The notes: a model not told the origin generated them from the letters alone. Positions 34,735-46,560 are shown, counted from the first letter of the stretch. The stretch is DNA of 64,000 nucleotides from Isoetes taiwanensis (GCA_021234155.1 JAJEKV010000100.1:2642116-2706115), one strand, 5' to 3'. Numbers and translations are program-made.

Positions 34735-37205
34735 ATGGCGGAAAACAATACCCAATTGGCTGCTTCTATCACTACCATCTCTGATTCTAGTCCTTTGCCA
34801 GAATCCCCAACTCAAAATAATAAGCCTTGCGGCTTTCTCAGCTTCATCGCCGTTCTAATTTGGCTTGGAGCTATGCATTTCAATACTGTCATGGCTCTGC
34901 TTGTTCTATTCAATCTCAGGAGACCTTGGGCTTACGCGTAATCTTGTTTCTACCCTCTTTCCTGGATTTCTGTTGCACTCAAAGTTTCCTGAATTTTTCT
35001 TTTCTTTTGACAGGATAATTGCGTTCTATGTGCTGTTGGCGTTTCTGCCAGCCGATCTCAATGATCCACGGGGAGTCTGGATTGCCAAGTATGTAGTTTT
35101 TATGCAGTTAATTCAATAAACGGGGCAATGTAAATTAGAAGCAGACCACTATTGTAAATCAGCATTTAAAGGACGCCTGTGGGATGTGGTATTTCCAGCC
35201 TTTTTTTTTGTGATTTGAGCTTAGATAGGGTGGATCAAGCAAAAAAAATGACCCAAAACAGTTGATTCTGGGCTGGAAACTCTGAAGGGTGGCCGGAAAC
35301 ACCACAAAAAAGGGCCGGAAATACCACATCCCGAACTCTAAATACGGGGATCCCATTTAAACTTTCTGTTAAAAAAAATTGAATTGGCACACACAATGGT
35401 GTTTAATGGTGTTTATTTGCCTGTTGAACGTGCATTCGTCCCAAACTGATATGAGTGCCTGATTCTAGATCCACCCTTTTTGTGTGTTGGTACTATAGAG
35501 ATGCTGTGATAGCGATAGCAGTTGATATTGTAAACCACTACAATATGAATGCATATAGGGTATGGGATAAAACTAGAGAGATTAAGGCCCACTAAAGATC
35601 CACCTTTTGGTGCATTGGGTAGCACTATAGAGTCCGTATTGTAACTAGAAACCGAGCACACACTCTTTTTGCTAAGGCTACTAATTGTATGTTGATTTTA
35701 GAATTATGTGTTGATTTATATTGCTTGTCTAAATTGTATATGTTAAGTGTTTTGGACCATGTTTGACATTATACCTCGACTTTTATAGGTTCATTGCCAA
35801 ATATGCACCTAGACATTTTCCTATGGTAGTGAAATTTGAAGACAAAAGTATACTGACTCCGAATCGCGCATTTGGTAACTCACCTTCTTGTGTTTTTTGT
35901 AATGCACTTCACATGAAGTTAATTTGATGTCATTTGTTTTTTTGTTTTTTTTTTTTGTTTTTTTTGTGTATAGTTTTTGCACTTGAACCTCATTCCGTGA
36001 TACCTATTGGAATGATGTCACTATGCTATTATGCTGGTTTTGTCACCTTCTCAAATATTCGAGGTCTTGGAAGTAGTGCGGTAAGCAATAAAGATAGATT
36101 ATCTTAGAACAACAATTACTAGCTCTTTCTAACAAATGAACTTTCTAGGAGCTAGTTCATTTTAACATCATGTATTAGTTCATTTTAACATCATGTATGT
36201 TTACTGAAAGATCTTTAATACACCACTATTGCGCCAAATCTGGACATGGACGGGTCTCGTTCTTGCATCACGAGAAGTCTTTACAAAACTCTTGAATGAT
36301 GGTTATTCTTGCATTCTTGTTCCTGGTGGTGTTCAGGAATGTCTATATATGGAACCTGGACATGAGGTTAGATAATAAGAAATATATACCATCTATTATA
36401 CTTGTGCATATTGTTATTGGTAACATTGTTTTATTTTACCTTCCAGGTAGTATTTTTGAAAAAACGATCTGGGTTTGTCCGCGTAGCTATTGAAACTGGA
36501 ACACCTTTAGTACCAGTATTCTGTTTTGGACAGGTAATCTATGTTATAGTCAAAAGCAAAGAATGAACAAGTGAGATACTAGAAGTATACAATATTTTCT
36601 TGAGGCTGTTAGTAGATTCATTTTGTAATGTGACGAGTTCTAGGAGCTACGTCGAAACAATAGTTGCCTTGTTTTTTTCTAGACAAATGTATACCGCTGG
36701 TGGAAGCCGAGAGGGGAATTCTATTCACGTGTATCAAGGGCAATTAAATTCACTCCCTTGATATTCTGGGGAATGTATGGGTACGTAACTTCACACTGTC
36801 ATTATCCATCCCCCATATGTAGTTTAAGTTCGAATTCCACTTCAAATAGAAAGCCCAACTATGTAAATTTTTGTGCCAGGTCTCCTGTTCCATATAAGCA
36901 TCCATTATATATTGTTGTTGGAAAGCCTATTGAAGTGACAAAGAATCCTAATCCCACTGGAGATGAGGTAATTTAGTTTGTCTTAGGTTTTACAAATTTT
37001 ATCTACAAAGTAATATTTATATATGTTGCTAAAGGTTGCTGCGGTACTTTCAAAATTTATACAAGCTATTGAGGAGCTATACCACAAGCACAAGGTGGCT
37101 GCAGGATTCCAGAATACAATACTTCAGTATATTGACAAATGTATGGCAACTTCATTCGCATTACCTTGTATTTGTGAATCAAGTCATAGGGTAGTGCTGA
37201 CATAA
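34735..37205 (+). CDS. DGAT2: Diacylglycerol O-acyltransferase 2
   Basis: This ER membrane enzyme acylates diacylglycerol with acyl-CoA, the last step of triacylglycerol synthesis. Nine exons join in frame with GT-AG introns: 34735-34937, 35014-35088, 35789-35874, 35974-36080, 36211-36366, 36447-36533, 36683-36780, 36880-36967 and 37035-37205. They total 1071 nt, or 356 residues. Plant DGAT2 is usually 310-350, and the extra length is at the C-terminus. Hydrophobic segments near residues 35-60 and 68-85 form the membrane hairpin. EPHSVIPIG (about 126-134) is the plant active-site motif equivalent to HPHG. VPGGVQE (about 194-200) and RRGFVR-like [13 protein letters not shown] follow, with VPVFCFGQ and VVGKPIEV further on. 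No disabling lesion is seen. Intron 2 carries a small foldback element. Confidence 0.94.
35181..35332. mobile_element. MITE in DGAT2 intron 2
   Basis: The termini GGGATGTGGTATTTCCAGCC and the inverted GGCCGGAAATACCACATCCC match at 19 of 20 positions, 152 bp apart end to end. It lies entirely within intron 2 of DGAT2, so it does not disturb the coding sequence. No target-site duplication was obvious. Confidence 0.7.
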
Positions 37206-38505
37206 GCAAACTATTGTTAGCTTTTGTACATGTCTATTTAGGTGTCGAGCAGGAGCATGAAGAAACTTGCATATTCATTTCCACTTCCAGATGGATATTC
37301 ATTTCTATATCCATTTTTCCCATTTGTTGTATAAAGATACCATCATTTAATACAGAAAAAACAATTATTTTCTCAAACTGGTGCTCTTACCTTTTTAAAG
37401 TTGAAAATGCCTCAACCATAGGTTCAATATTGAAGACCCATAAGGTCTGCAAAAGATCCTGTGGGGTCTTTTTTTAAAGTAAGCTTTTTTTAATGGTTTG
37501 AATTTGTTTGTTTTTTTTTTTTTTTTTTTTTTTTTGTTAATGGTTAATTTTAGAAAGTGGGATTGTTCTTTTTTTGGTCGCGACCCTCAGGCCTTGCAAT
37601 TCATGCATCCGCCACAACCACCGCGCAGGTATCTCTTGCACAAGCATGAACAACGATGGCTTTCTTTGCACAGCGATGGCTTTTTTGAACAAAGTTTCTT
37701 GAACAGGGTTTTCTTGAACATGCTTTCTTGAATAGGATTTTTTGAACAGGGTTTTTTGCACCGTCGAACCGGACTTGAAGCTCTGGTCTAGGATGCGATT
37801 CTCGCTCGCTTACGCTCGCTTACGCTTAGGCTCGTCCGGCATCGAAATTTGTTCTGTTCTGCTTTGCTTCATGATTCATTGTTGGTAGTGTGCTTTGAGA
37901 AGAATCAAACAATATATTTTGACAATGTGTTTTATGATTTTGAGGCAGGAGGTTTCGGTGATGCTCGTCCCCGTACTTGTGAATTCCAGTGTTTGCTGTA
38001 GGTAGCATGCATTGCCAATACACGATGGATTTTATGGATTTTATGTATTTGTTATGTTTCAATGGTTTCAATGACATGTATTTTATTTTTTTCCAATGGT
38101 CAATTAACGAGAAACAAAAAAAAAAAAGAACTAGGGAAGCACTTAGACATAAGGAAGCACTTAGACATAGGTTGTTTAATATGTGGCCATTTTGAGGTCT
38201 AATACTTCAAAAAAAAATACTTCTAGAAAAAAGAAAAAAACATGTCATTGCAAAATCGAATACGCAAAAAAGAAGGAATTGTATCAATGCATCCCTTGCA
38301 TACACGTGCCAGTTGGCATACACAAGTTTTCAATAATTTTGCATATGCAATGTGCAATATAAAGCATTCTTCTCAAGCTAAAGTCCCATATTTCCACTTG
38401 GTGACCACTTCCTCTGCATAGCATACAACATTTTTAGCACCCCCAATCATTGACCCTCTTGTCTACCGGCTGGTTCCAATTTGGGCTCCATGTATTGATT
38501 TTTCA
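37206..38505. other. 3' flank of DGAT2; low-complexity DNA
   Basis: Contains a ~27-base T run (37508-37535), a TTGAACAGGGTTTTCTTGAACA-type minisatellite-like stretch near 37685-37760, a doubled CTCGCTTACG near 37803-37822, and a doubled AAGCACTTAGACATA near 38130-38168. No gene was recognised. Confidence 0.4.
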
Positions 38506-39364
38506 TTATCCATAGTGTCCCCTTTTATAGAAGAAAGCATATTTGTCTACCTTGTTGGCTCCATGCACTATAACATTTGTCTTGGCCATGCTTACTTTCA
38601 TGTCCTTGATGTCATAGAAAGAGGCTAGAGTATCCAAATGCTTTTGCATCCTTTGCATACTTCTTGATAGCAATACAATGTCATCACCATTAAATTGCAG
38701 CATAATAACATATCCAACCAATGCAATCCACCTCCAAGTTAGGCTATAGGTCTCTAGTTCGTTTATAAACAATCGAAATAATGTAGAGGAGAGAGGACAC
38801 CCTTATTTGACTATAATATTACTCGCAATTAAATTCGGGCAGTCTTGAGACAGGGGGGACAAAAGCTCTACCAATACCTTCTCATGAAGAGTCTTCGCTT
38901 CTTTTTGGAGACCAATGGGTACGTCGAAGGTCTCCCATCTTTGCCATAAGCACCTCCTCTGCACCATGTCAGAGGCTTTTGTGAAATCAACAAAAGTAGC
39001 AAATATTGGTCTTTTAGTACCTTACACGGATGCTTGTCCTTGTGTTCTTACATTGTGTTCTTCTACCCATCTACTTATTTTGTCATCCAGTATTATGGCA
39101 AACAACTTAGAAAGAAGGCTATTAAGCATTATCATGTGACAATTATTGGAATATGTCTCATCCCCCTGCTTTATGCAATGGAATTAACTCTACTTACATG
39201 CCAAGATGGCGGGAGCCCTTCTTGCAAGGCCGCATTGAACATCAAGGTGAGGATCTCTAATGTTAGCTCTCCGACCCATTTAATCATTTCAGAGACTACC
39301 CTTTAGCTATCAACAACCTTCCGATTGAATAGCTTTTGTAAATTTCCATGGATATCCTCAACTT
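38506..39364 (-). pseudogene. Older LINE reverse transcriptase, 3' half
   Basis: Reading the minus strand from 39364 down gives AALQEGLPPSWHVSRVNSI, FVDFTKASDMVQRRCLWQRW, GCPLSPTLFRLFINELE and LQFNGDDIVLLSRSMQRMQKH. These are degenerate forms of the LINE reverse-transcriptase motifs (N.AL..G..P..W, FxDF.KAFD.V, GCPLSPTLF, YADD). Several stops and shifts show it is dead. The 5' part of this frame continues at 46461 beyond the inserted L1-type LINE. It resembles the fragment at 12830-13425. Confidence 0.8.
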
Positions 39365-39383
39365 GAAATTGCAAAGCATTATC
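39365..39383. repeat. Target-site duplication, left copy (19 bp)
   Basis: GAAATTGCAAAGCATTATC, identical to 46442-46460. It directly abuts the T-rich tract that is the poly(A) tail of the minus-strand LINE. Confidence 0.95.
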
Positions 39384-39600
39384 TTTTTTCTTTTTTTTTT
39401 TTTTTTTTTGAAGGCAGTGTATATTAAATATGTATAATAAAGGTACAAAAGGGAGCAATGAGAGCTCTTAACTTTTAGGAGGTAACCTTTAGGAAAGGGT
39501 AGGTTATTGACCCTGAAAAAACCAACTATCCCAAATCAAACAACAGTTAAAAGTTTATGGAAGTTGCAGGTGTAAACTGGTAGTAGTTAAAGCCGGAGGC

Positions 39601-39948
39601 TTAGTGATCACCCGAGAACCGTCTTTTCTTGGGCTCTCTCTTGGAGTGGTCTTTTCTTCCCATTCCCTTGTTGGCTACAATGAAAAGGCAGTAGGGGCAT
39701 TTGCATAAATGAGCCTTTCCTGGGTTGAATCTGTCCTTCTTATCTTTTGCACTGCATAAGATGTATCTTTTTTCGTCATAGTAAGAGAGGCAGGCGCAGT
39801 TGCAACTACAGTCTTCGCCATGTCCATTTGGTACTTCAACTCCAAATTGTGTCAACCAGAGCGCATTTGCATGGAGATTCATTCTCTTCCACCTTAGTCT
39901 TTTGAACATAATCAAAGTATTACCTGAAAATAAGGAAAAAACCAACAT
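39601..39948 (-). CDS. Cysteine-rich basic ORF at the LINE 3' end
   Basis: A 115-residue frame downstream of the zf-RVT region. It has clustered cysteines (DCSCNCACLSYY, then C, then CKCPYC) followed by a basic tail (GRKDHSKREPKKRRFSGDH). The spacing suggests a metal-binding module. Plant L1-type LINEs often end in an RNase H domain, and this is not one. It may be a separate ORF or the shifted C-terminus of ORF2. I do not recognise the family. Confidence 0.5.
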   Translation of the reverse strand: MLVFSLFSGNTLIMFKRLRWKRMNLHANALWLTQFGVEVPNGHGEDCSCNCACLSYYDEKRYILCSAKDKKDRFNPGKAHLCKCPYCLFIVANKGMGRKDHSKREPKKRRFSGDH

Positions 39949-40003
39949 AAGTAATTATGTACCTTATTGCTGATTTCCATATACCTCAAGGACCCAGTTA
40001 ATA

Positions 40004-43000
40004 TCATATTGGGTCTGCAGCAATGATGGCAAGAGGCCATATAATTTCCTCCTTAAAGATTAAGGAGTTTCTACCCTTCCACATTCTCCACATGAGAATA
40101 TATCTTCTCCACTCAATAGGGTTTTCAGGGAAGAAGAATTCTGTGATATGCATATTAGAAAGGCCTGGAATGTTCGGGCTCAGATTCAGCCAGACTCCGT
40201 AACCCATTCTCCCCCATAGGCACTCTTTAAAAAGGTGTGCTTCATCTTCTTGATCCTGCAAGCATCTAACACAGATATCAGAGTTAGACATATTAAGCCT
40301 CCATCTCTTACTGTTTGTGGCAAGGGCTTTATGCCAAAGTTGCCACATAAAAGCTTTGATTTTAGGATGAATTGGGCTCTTCCACATAAATTTCAGTTTT
40401 TCGAACCCCCCTGTCAGTTCGATGTTCCATTTCGAATGAATGGTAACTTCTTGGTCTCTATTGAGGTACCTCGTAAGCTAAAGTGACTTTTATAACCACA
40501 AAACCCATTAATGTGCCGTAAAACATTAGTATCATGCCAATCTCCATAAGCCAATCTTTGAGTAATACTATTGAAAAGTCACCGAGTCATCTCCTAGATC
40601 TGCAAGACTGGAATCTTGGTAAACAAATTCATCCATAATATCACTTATGTAGATAACTCCCCGTTGAGTCCATTGCTTGGCTAACTTAGGAAAGTTAGTG
40701 GCAAGACAAATGTTAGGGTTATCCGTAATCGAGAAGGGCTCCAAAATATAGGTCGGGTCCCGTGAAAGTCCTTCTTTCCAAGTATACATACCTCTAACCT
40801 TCAACCATGCCCTAATCCACTTCTTAATAATTAAAGGCATATTGGTAGGGATAGTAAAGTCGAAGTAGATACTATGAGGAAGTCGTGATATTAAGATTTC
40901 TCCAGCCAAAGGGGTGGCATTTCTTAATGTAATAGGAGATGAGAGTACTCACAGGGTGATTAATCTGGTTATTACAGGCCCTAAAGAAGTACTTTGCAGC
41001 CAAAGCAGTGGCCTGCTTCTCAATGTTTATGACCCCCAGACCCCCCATTCTTTTGTGCTTGCAGCATTCTTCCATAGAAATAGGAATCCAACATCTTCTG
41101 CTTGATCCACCTGCTATAAACCTTCCAATGATGCTCTGCATTTTTGTCAAGACTTTCTTAGGGGCCATAATGATGGAGGATTGATAGACCTGAGAGGAAG
41201 AGATGACCGAGTTCGCCAGAATAGCTCTCCCATTTTTGGATAGAAACTTGGAATTAAGGGAGTCAACCTTTTTATAAAATTTATCAATTAAATCCTCCCA
41301 AAGATCACAAGCATTAACTCTAATAGCAAAGGGGATACCTAGAATTTTAGTTTTAGTATTAGGGGAGAGATACATACAACCCAGTCTTGCTGCAGCAAGC
41401 TCATCCTCCTCTTGATGCCTCGAAATCAACTTGGTCTTGACAGGATTGATTCTACATCCCGAGCATTTGCCAAATTCTTCCAGAGTGGCCAGAGTATTCT
41501 GGATGGATTGGTCCTCCAAATGTAGAAATAAGAATGTGTCATCTGCAAAGTGGACATTAAGAATCTCACCATCCTCCTGAGAGGGAAGCCTAAGACCCTT
41601 GATTAGGTGAAGATCCTTTGCTCTTTTAAGGTTGCTATTTAATCCTTCCATTACAATAAAAAAAAGGAAAGGAGCAAGAGGGCATCCCTGTTTGACCCCC
41701 CTTTTGATGTCAAAAAAAGGGCTACATTCACCATTAATGAGAACAAAGAGATCTGAATTTTTAAGGATGCCTTGGAAGATTGAGATTATCTCCTCGAGAG
41801 AATCCAAATTTCCTCTGACAAAGACCAAAGAAAGAAAAGCCCAACTTACAATATCAAAAGCTTTTGTGATGTCCAAATTTTGGAGGCCAATTGACCGGTT
41901 GGAATCTTTGGCCCAGGAGATACCCAAAGATGCAAAGCAGAACATTGTCAAGAATATACCTTCCTCTTAGATAAGCACTTTGAGTGTTACCGATAACTTC
42001 CTCCGGATAGGTTTAAGACGAAGCAGCCATAGTACCCGAAATTAACTTATACACCACATTGGTCGAGATATTGGTCATAGAAGTCGAGAACGTAGTAGGG
42101 AGCTCCATCTTCGGATAAGAGCAATTAAACTTGTGTTGATCCCGGCTGTCAAGCTGCTTGGTGATCAGGAATTCATTGGCCAAAGAGACAATGTCCATAC
42201 CCAATATGTCCCAAGACTTCTTGAAGAACTCAGCTGGGAGGCCATCAGGGCCTGGGGTCTTGCCATTCTCCATCTCCTGCAGAACTTTCAACATTTCCCC
42301 CCAGGTGAAGGGCCTAGAAAGAGTGTCATTCATGTGCTCAGTAACCTTCTGCTGGATAGACACAAAATTTTCAATGTCTTCTCTACTTATATTTTCCTCA
42401 GTTCCCATGATTCTGGAGAAATGAGTTTTGGCAGCACATTTGAGCTGTGTGTCGTTATCGATATTGTTGCCTTCCCAAAGAATGCTATAGATATGATTTC
42501 TTTTCACTCTTCCCTTAGCCTTAATGAAGAAGTACTTAGAATTGCTTCTCTCATCTTCCTTTAACTCCTTTACCTTTGCTTTGATCTTCCAACCCCTGGC
42601 AATTCTTGTTTCTTCTCTTTCGATTAGGATCTTGATCTCATCCTTTTGTTGTCCACTAGCCGAGTCTAACTGAGTTCTGAGGTCCTGCAGATGGGCAGTA
42701 TTACTTCTATGGATCTCTTTCCCCCAAATCTTGAGCCAATTCTTGATCCTCTTAGAGACTCTAACCCACCAATCCATCCAACCTCTATTACCCCTAGGCT
42801 TAACCTTCTGAGAGATGATCTGTTGAAGGTTATGCAAAAAGTCATCCTGATCCAAAAGATTAGTGTTTAATTTAAAATAAGAATTCCTCTTTCTCTGGGG
42901 ACTATTACCACATATGCTAATAAGCTGGGGGAAATGGTCAGAAAGAGTGTAGTTGGTGAGGTTAGTGACCCTAGTGCTGTTACACCAAAGGGATTCACTG

Positions 43001-43629
43001 AGATAGAACCTGTCATGGAGGCAGCAAACAGGCTGAGCTCTGTGATCATTCCAGCTATAGGAGTGAGGAATAACTCTGGCGAAAGAGAGGTGGTGAGAGT
43101 AAAGGAGAGCATTCCAGCTTGAGAATTCATTGTCAGTCAAAGGTCTGAAGTTGGCGCTCCTCATATAGCTATGAGTAACCATATTAAAATCACTTGCTAA
43201 AATGCAATCATCATAAGGAATTCTCTCAAGACTTCTATTAATTACATCCCAAAGGCCAATTCTATCAGGGGGCTGGTGGTATGCATAAACATTAATAAAG
43301 ACAATTCTTCTCATTCCAACTTTTCCATGGATAATCTGCCATCTCCTACTATTGTCATTAACCATCTGAATATCCTCCATGTTGAGTCTGTTGTTCCAAG
43401 CAATGGTTATGCCTGCAGAAGTGTTGTTAGCTTTAAGAGACCAATGCTGAAAGTTGACAGGCAGAACATCTCTGATTACATAGTTAATATTATCATCATG
43501 AATTTTATGCTCTTGGAAAAAAATAAAATCTAGATTCATAGAGCTTAGGCAAACCTTTAATCTACCTCTCTTGTTATTCGAATTGATGCCTTGGATGTTC
43601 CAAGTAATGCCTTTAAGACTTAAATCCAT
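40004..43629 (-). pseudogene. LINE ORF2: endonuclease, reverse transcriptase, zf-RVT
   Basis: The first frame (43629-42013) is an apurinic-type endonuclease: GITWNIQGI at the start, FFQEHKI, LASDFNMV and SDHFPQLI, followed by KTPGPDGLPAEFFK at the entry to the reverse transcriptase. A shift follows near 42.0-42.1 kb. Then 41951-40872 carries LDITKAFDIVSW, RGVKQGCPLAPFLFF and the catalytic VHFADDTFLF. Another shift near 40.9 kb leads to 40909-40568 and then 40387-40004, with the zinc-binding CVRCLQDQEDEAHLFKEC. The ATG at 43629 overlaps the end of the preceding ORF by about 17 bp, consistent with reinitiation. At least two or three frameshifts make it non-functional as read. Confidence 0.9.
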
Positions 43630-44916
43630 TAGAGAGGGTCTTTCTTGGGGATCTTCTTAGGGGTCCCATGGTAAAATCTTTAGGGCTTTTCTTCCCCCTT
43701 TTTCTTCTGCTGTTAACTATTGACCAAGTCACATCTTCCAGGTTGGAAGTCTTATTGATGACCTGTATGTCAGAGTCGTCCTCTGAGTCTTCCTTCCTGA
43801 TCTCTTCACAAGAACCAAAGTTATCATTTAAAATACCAAGATCCAAAGTCGAGATGCTCATATTAGTAGGGTCAACCCTGATAACCACCTTGGATGGAAA
43901 TTGAAATATGATGCCTTTATCAGGAAAAAACATACCATGGTGATCTTTACATACATTATATTCCACCCTGGTTTGGTTGGCCTCTCTTCGAGTAACCTCT
44001 TTGCTGATGATACCATCAGCCTTGTTGATGTGATTATTCTCCATGATCTTGGATTTAGGTCTCCAGACCTGCCTACCATGATTTGTTTCCACCTCCTTTT
44101 GCATCTTAGTCTCCTTATTCTCTTTAGGAGGAGGAGAGAAATTAGCTAGAGGCATCTTAGAGTAGGAAATGTTAAGATTAAAAATGCCTCTATTGGGAAT
44201 TTTGCATGGAATGCAGTCCTCCCAGTTAGAATAAATCTTTTTCTGGATACAAACAGAGGGGAAACTAGTCTGGGGGATAGAGATCTGAATAATTTCTCCT
44301 AAGCTACTAGCAATGGTTCTAAGATGGGAGACAGTCCAGCATCCCATAGGCAAATTTGTGCAAGATATCCAGGTGGTAGTAGCAATTGTAGAGAAATCCC
44401 CTGGAATATAGAAAGGATCCCATTTCATAATGTAGACTGGATATCCTGAGATAGAAGAGATCTTTCTGATGAGAATTTGAGGGACACATTTCTCTTCTTT
44501 ACAGATAATTTGAAAAGTCTTATCATCCAGCTTGAGGATAGAAAGAATAGGAACTAGAAGAGTCTTGGTAATCCAAAGATTTCCACAAATGCTTAAGGGA
44601 GGGCATTTTTGGGGGAAATGGGTAAGGATCCCATGATTGGAATATCTGACCTTGGCCAAGTTATCAGCAATATCACACAGGTCAAGAATGCCCTCATCCT
44701 TATTGGTTACTTTACCTACATTTCCTGGATCAGTAGCAATATTAGTAATTCAAAAGAATTGAGTAAAGCGTTCTTGTAGGAGTTACCATTGATTTTGTCA
44801 TACTTCCCCATAATTGGAACTGAGGACTTCAGAGATTGCTTGGAGACTTTCGTTTTATTTTTGTCCATATTTTGCTCCTTGATGTCGGGTACGCTTATGG
44901 CGTCGCTAGCTAGCAC
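43613..44916 (-). pseudogene. LINE ORF1-like protein, DUF4283-like
   Basis: The ORF opens at 44916 (MLASDAISVPDIKEQN), shifts frame near 44745 after ALLNSFE, and continues to 43613. The central part (VYIMKWDPFYIPGDFS, then WISCTNLPMGCWTVSHLRTI and GEIIQI) has the layout of the gag-like DUF4283 domain of plant LINE and retrotransposon proteins. A charged, low-complexity C-terminal region follows. It is expected to bind element RNA. No CCHC zinc knuckle was seen, although that is common in this family. One frameshift. Confidence 0.7.
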
Positions 44917-44943
44917 AATCCGGTCGGGTGAAAGTAACCATTA

Positions 44944-45669
44944 TCACAAGCAATTCCGCACTTGGTAGGAGTGTGAAGGGAGTTGGTATGTTTTGTAATC
45001 CATCTCAACCTCTTTCAAAGTCTCGGCGGCAAAGGAAGGGAATCTTCTCTTGAAGCCTTTTCGGAAGCTTTCTATAACATGATCATCCGCCTCCTCCCAG
45101 ATTTTCACTAACCGAAAAGAGGCTTTTGATTTCCATCCAAGATCCTCAAGTTCTTCTACAAGATTCTTTGCTGTCTGTAACATTTCCATCATCGATCTTC
45201 TAAATATCTGATTTTTTAAGCTGCAACAATCTTCTTTCGAATGACCTGTTTTTACCCTTATCAGCTGGTACAGAAGTATGTCCATTTCCTGGATTTTTTG
45301 GAGCATCTGCCAAGCCAAGTCTCGGTAATTGGCTTTGCCTTCTTTGTACTGATTTTCGAGCCTTTGCATTTCGAGATTACACACCATAATCTGCCCTTCT
45401 TTTTGTATTCCCATGCAGTTTGATGCGGCTTCTTGCTGTTCTCTGATGATGTCGAAGGCAGCCTTGAGTTCTTTCATCTTAATCCAAGCTTGATCCTTCT
45501 TATCATCTAGAACAAAGATTTGGTCCCAGCTTTGAATGATTAAAATGGGATCTGTGTCTTTATATTCATAGGGAGTTCTTGCAGAGGATGAAGAGCCACC
45601 CATGGCTGGTTTATTTGTCAACTCCTTGGTTCTCATAGTGGAATCAGACGAGGAAGGGATCAGAGACAA
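44944..45669 (-). CDS. LINE-internal coiled-coil ORF
   Basis: A 241-residue intact frame, rich in Gln, Glu and Lys with heptad-like hydrophobic spacing across about residues 50-190 (for example MKELKAAFDIIREQQEAAS and LEMQRLENQYKEG). It lies in the 5' part of the LINE, immediately before the DUF4283-like ORF, and has no recognised domain. It may be an additional ORF1 that multimerises, like the coiled-coil ORF1 proteins of other LINEs. That is inference. Confidence 0.55.
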   Translation of the reverse strand: MSLIPSSSDSTMRTKELTNKPAMGGSSSSARTPYEYKDTDPILIIQSWDQIFVLDDKKDQAWIKMKELKAAFDIIREQQEAASNCMGIQKEGQIMVCNLEMQRLENQYKEGKANYRDLAWQMLQKIQEMDILLYQLIRVKTGHSKEDCCSLKNQIFRRSMMEMLQTAKNLVEELEDLGWKSKASFRLVKIWEEADDHVIESFRKGFKRRFPSFAAETLKEVEMDYKTYQLPSHSYQVRNCL

Positions 45670-45959
45670 GAACCGACTGAAAAGAAAGAAAAAGAACAGG
45701 AAAAAAAGGATCTATGAGGGGGGGGGAAAGAAAGGGGGGAGCGGAAGATCCGAAAAAGGGAAAAAAGGAAAGCAAGAATGATTGGAAAGGAATGAAAATC
45801 TGCTTAGGCAATGAAGAGAGGCAGGCCAGACCAGAGTCCCCCGCAAGGATCTAATCGGGGTAAGGGGTCCCATCACCGTCGAGGCAAATGAAATCGAAAA
45901 ACCAGAAAAACCAGAAATCATAAGAAAAGGAAAAAATGGGGAACCAAGAGTCGACATGG

Positions 45960-46379
45960 TTAGTTAGCCACCCCAAACCTCCAGACCACAATACCAAGGT
46001 CTCCAAAAAATTCTGCTGGCTGAAGATCGAAGAAGTCTGCCCAGTGGTACAGGGGTTCAATACCGAATTCGATGGGGACCTCTAGAAGGAAGAGGTTTCT
46101 TTCAATTCTGTTACCCAAAGCGATGTAAGGCTGAGAGTTGTGGGCTAACACTCTGAGGGAGCCAATTCTGTCGAAACACAGGATGCTGAGAAAAAACTTG
46201 TCAAAAAATTCAAAATCTGCCCTACAAAAACCTATTCTGGATTGATTGGAACTAGCTAGATCTATTAACTCCTCGATGGCATGAAGAGTATCCTCATGGC
46301 CTTGGGGTGGGATGACAAAACCCAGCCCTTGGAGAACAGCTTCGAGTAAAGCCTCATCCATCAGGGCTGGGTAGTGCAC
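45960..46379 (-). CDS. 5'-most small ORF of the LINE
   Basis: A 139-residue intact frame beginning 62 bp inside the LINE 5' boundary (MHYPALMDEALLEAVLQGLG). It looks like a genuine folded protein: mixed hydrophobic and acidic, with no low complexity. I do not recognise it. It is separated from the next ORF by a ~290-bp purine-rich gap. Its position is that of an ORF0 or leader ORF. Confidence 0.45.
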   Translation of the reverse strand: MHYPALMDEALLEAVLQGLGFVIPPQGHEDTLHAIEELIDLASSNQSRIGFCRADFEFFDKFFLSILCFDRIGSLRVLAHNSQPYIALGNRIERNLFLLEVPIEFGIEPLYHWADFFDLQPAEFFGDLGIVVWRFGVAN

Positions 46380-46441
46380 ACCTCCCGAGGCGCGAGTGGG
46401 AAGCGCTTAGTGCCTGCATCTCCAACCCTTCATGTTGTCCC

Positions 46442-46460
46442 GAAATTGCAAAGCATTATC
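46442..46460. repeat. Target-site duplication, right copy (19 bp)
   Basis: GAAATTGCAAAGCATTATC, identical to 39365-39383. It marks the 5' end of the inserted LINE. Confidence 0.95.
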
Positions 46461-46560
46461 ATTTGCACATCTTTCATCCCTGGTGATGGCAGAATTTTCC
46501 ACATCCCCATCATTTGGCCTCAAAGGCAAATACAAGATCATTCTGGTTCATGCTACACAA
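46461..46560 (-). pseudogene. Older LINE reverse transcriptase, 5' part
   Basis: The minus-strand frame runs DGDVENSAITRDERCAND into the target site (NALQFQ) and continues in frame at 39364 with VEDIHGNLQK. It is the upstream piece of the disrupted older LINE. Its 5' limit is uncertain. Confidence 0.6.

Larger units (their letters stand above)
39384..46441 (-). mobile_element. Full-length L1-type LINE insertion (7.06 kb)
   Basis: It is bounded by perfect 19-bp target-site duplications. The 3' end at 39384-39410 is a poly(A) tail seen as TTTTTTC(T)n on the plus strand, the 5' end is at 46441. In element order it carries a small ORF (46379-45960), a coiled-coil ORF (45669-44944), a DUF4283-like ORF (44916-43613), an endonuclease/reverse-transcriptase ORF2 (43629-40004) and a cysteine-rich ORF (39948-39601). 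ORF2 has several frameshifts. Removing it restores a continuous frame of the older LINE, which confirms both boundaries. Confidence 0.93.
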
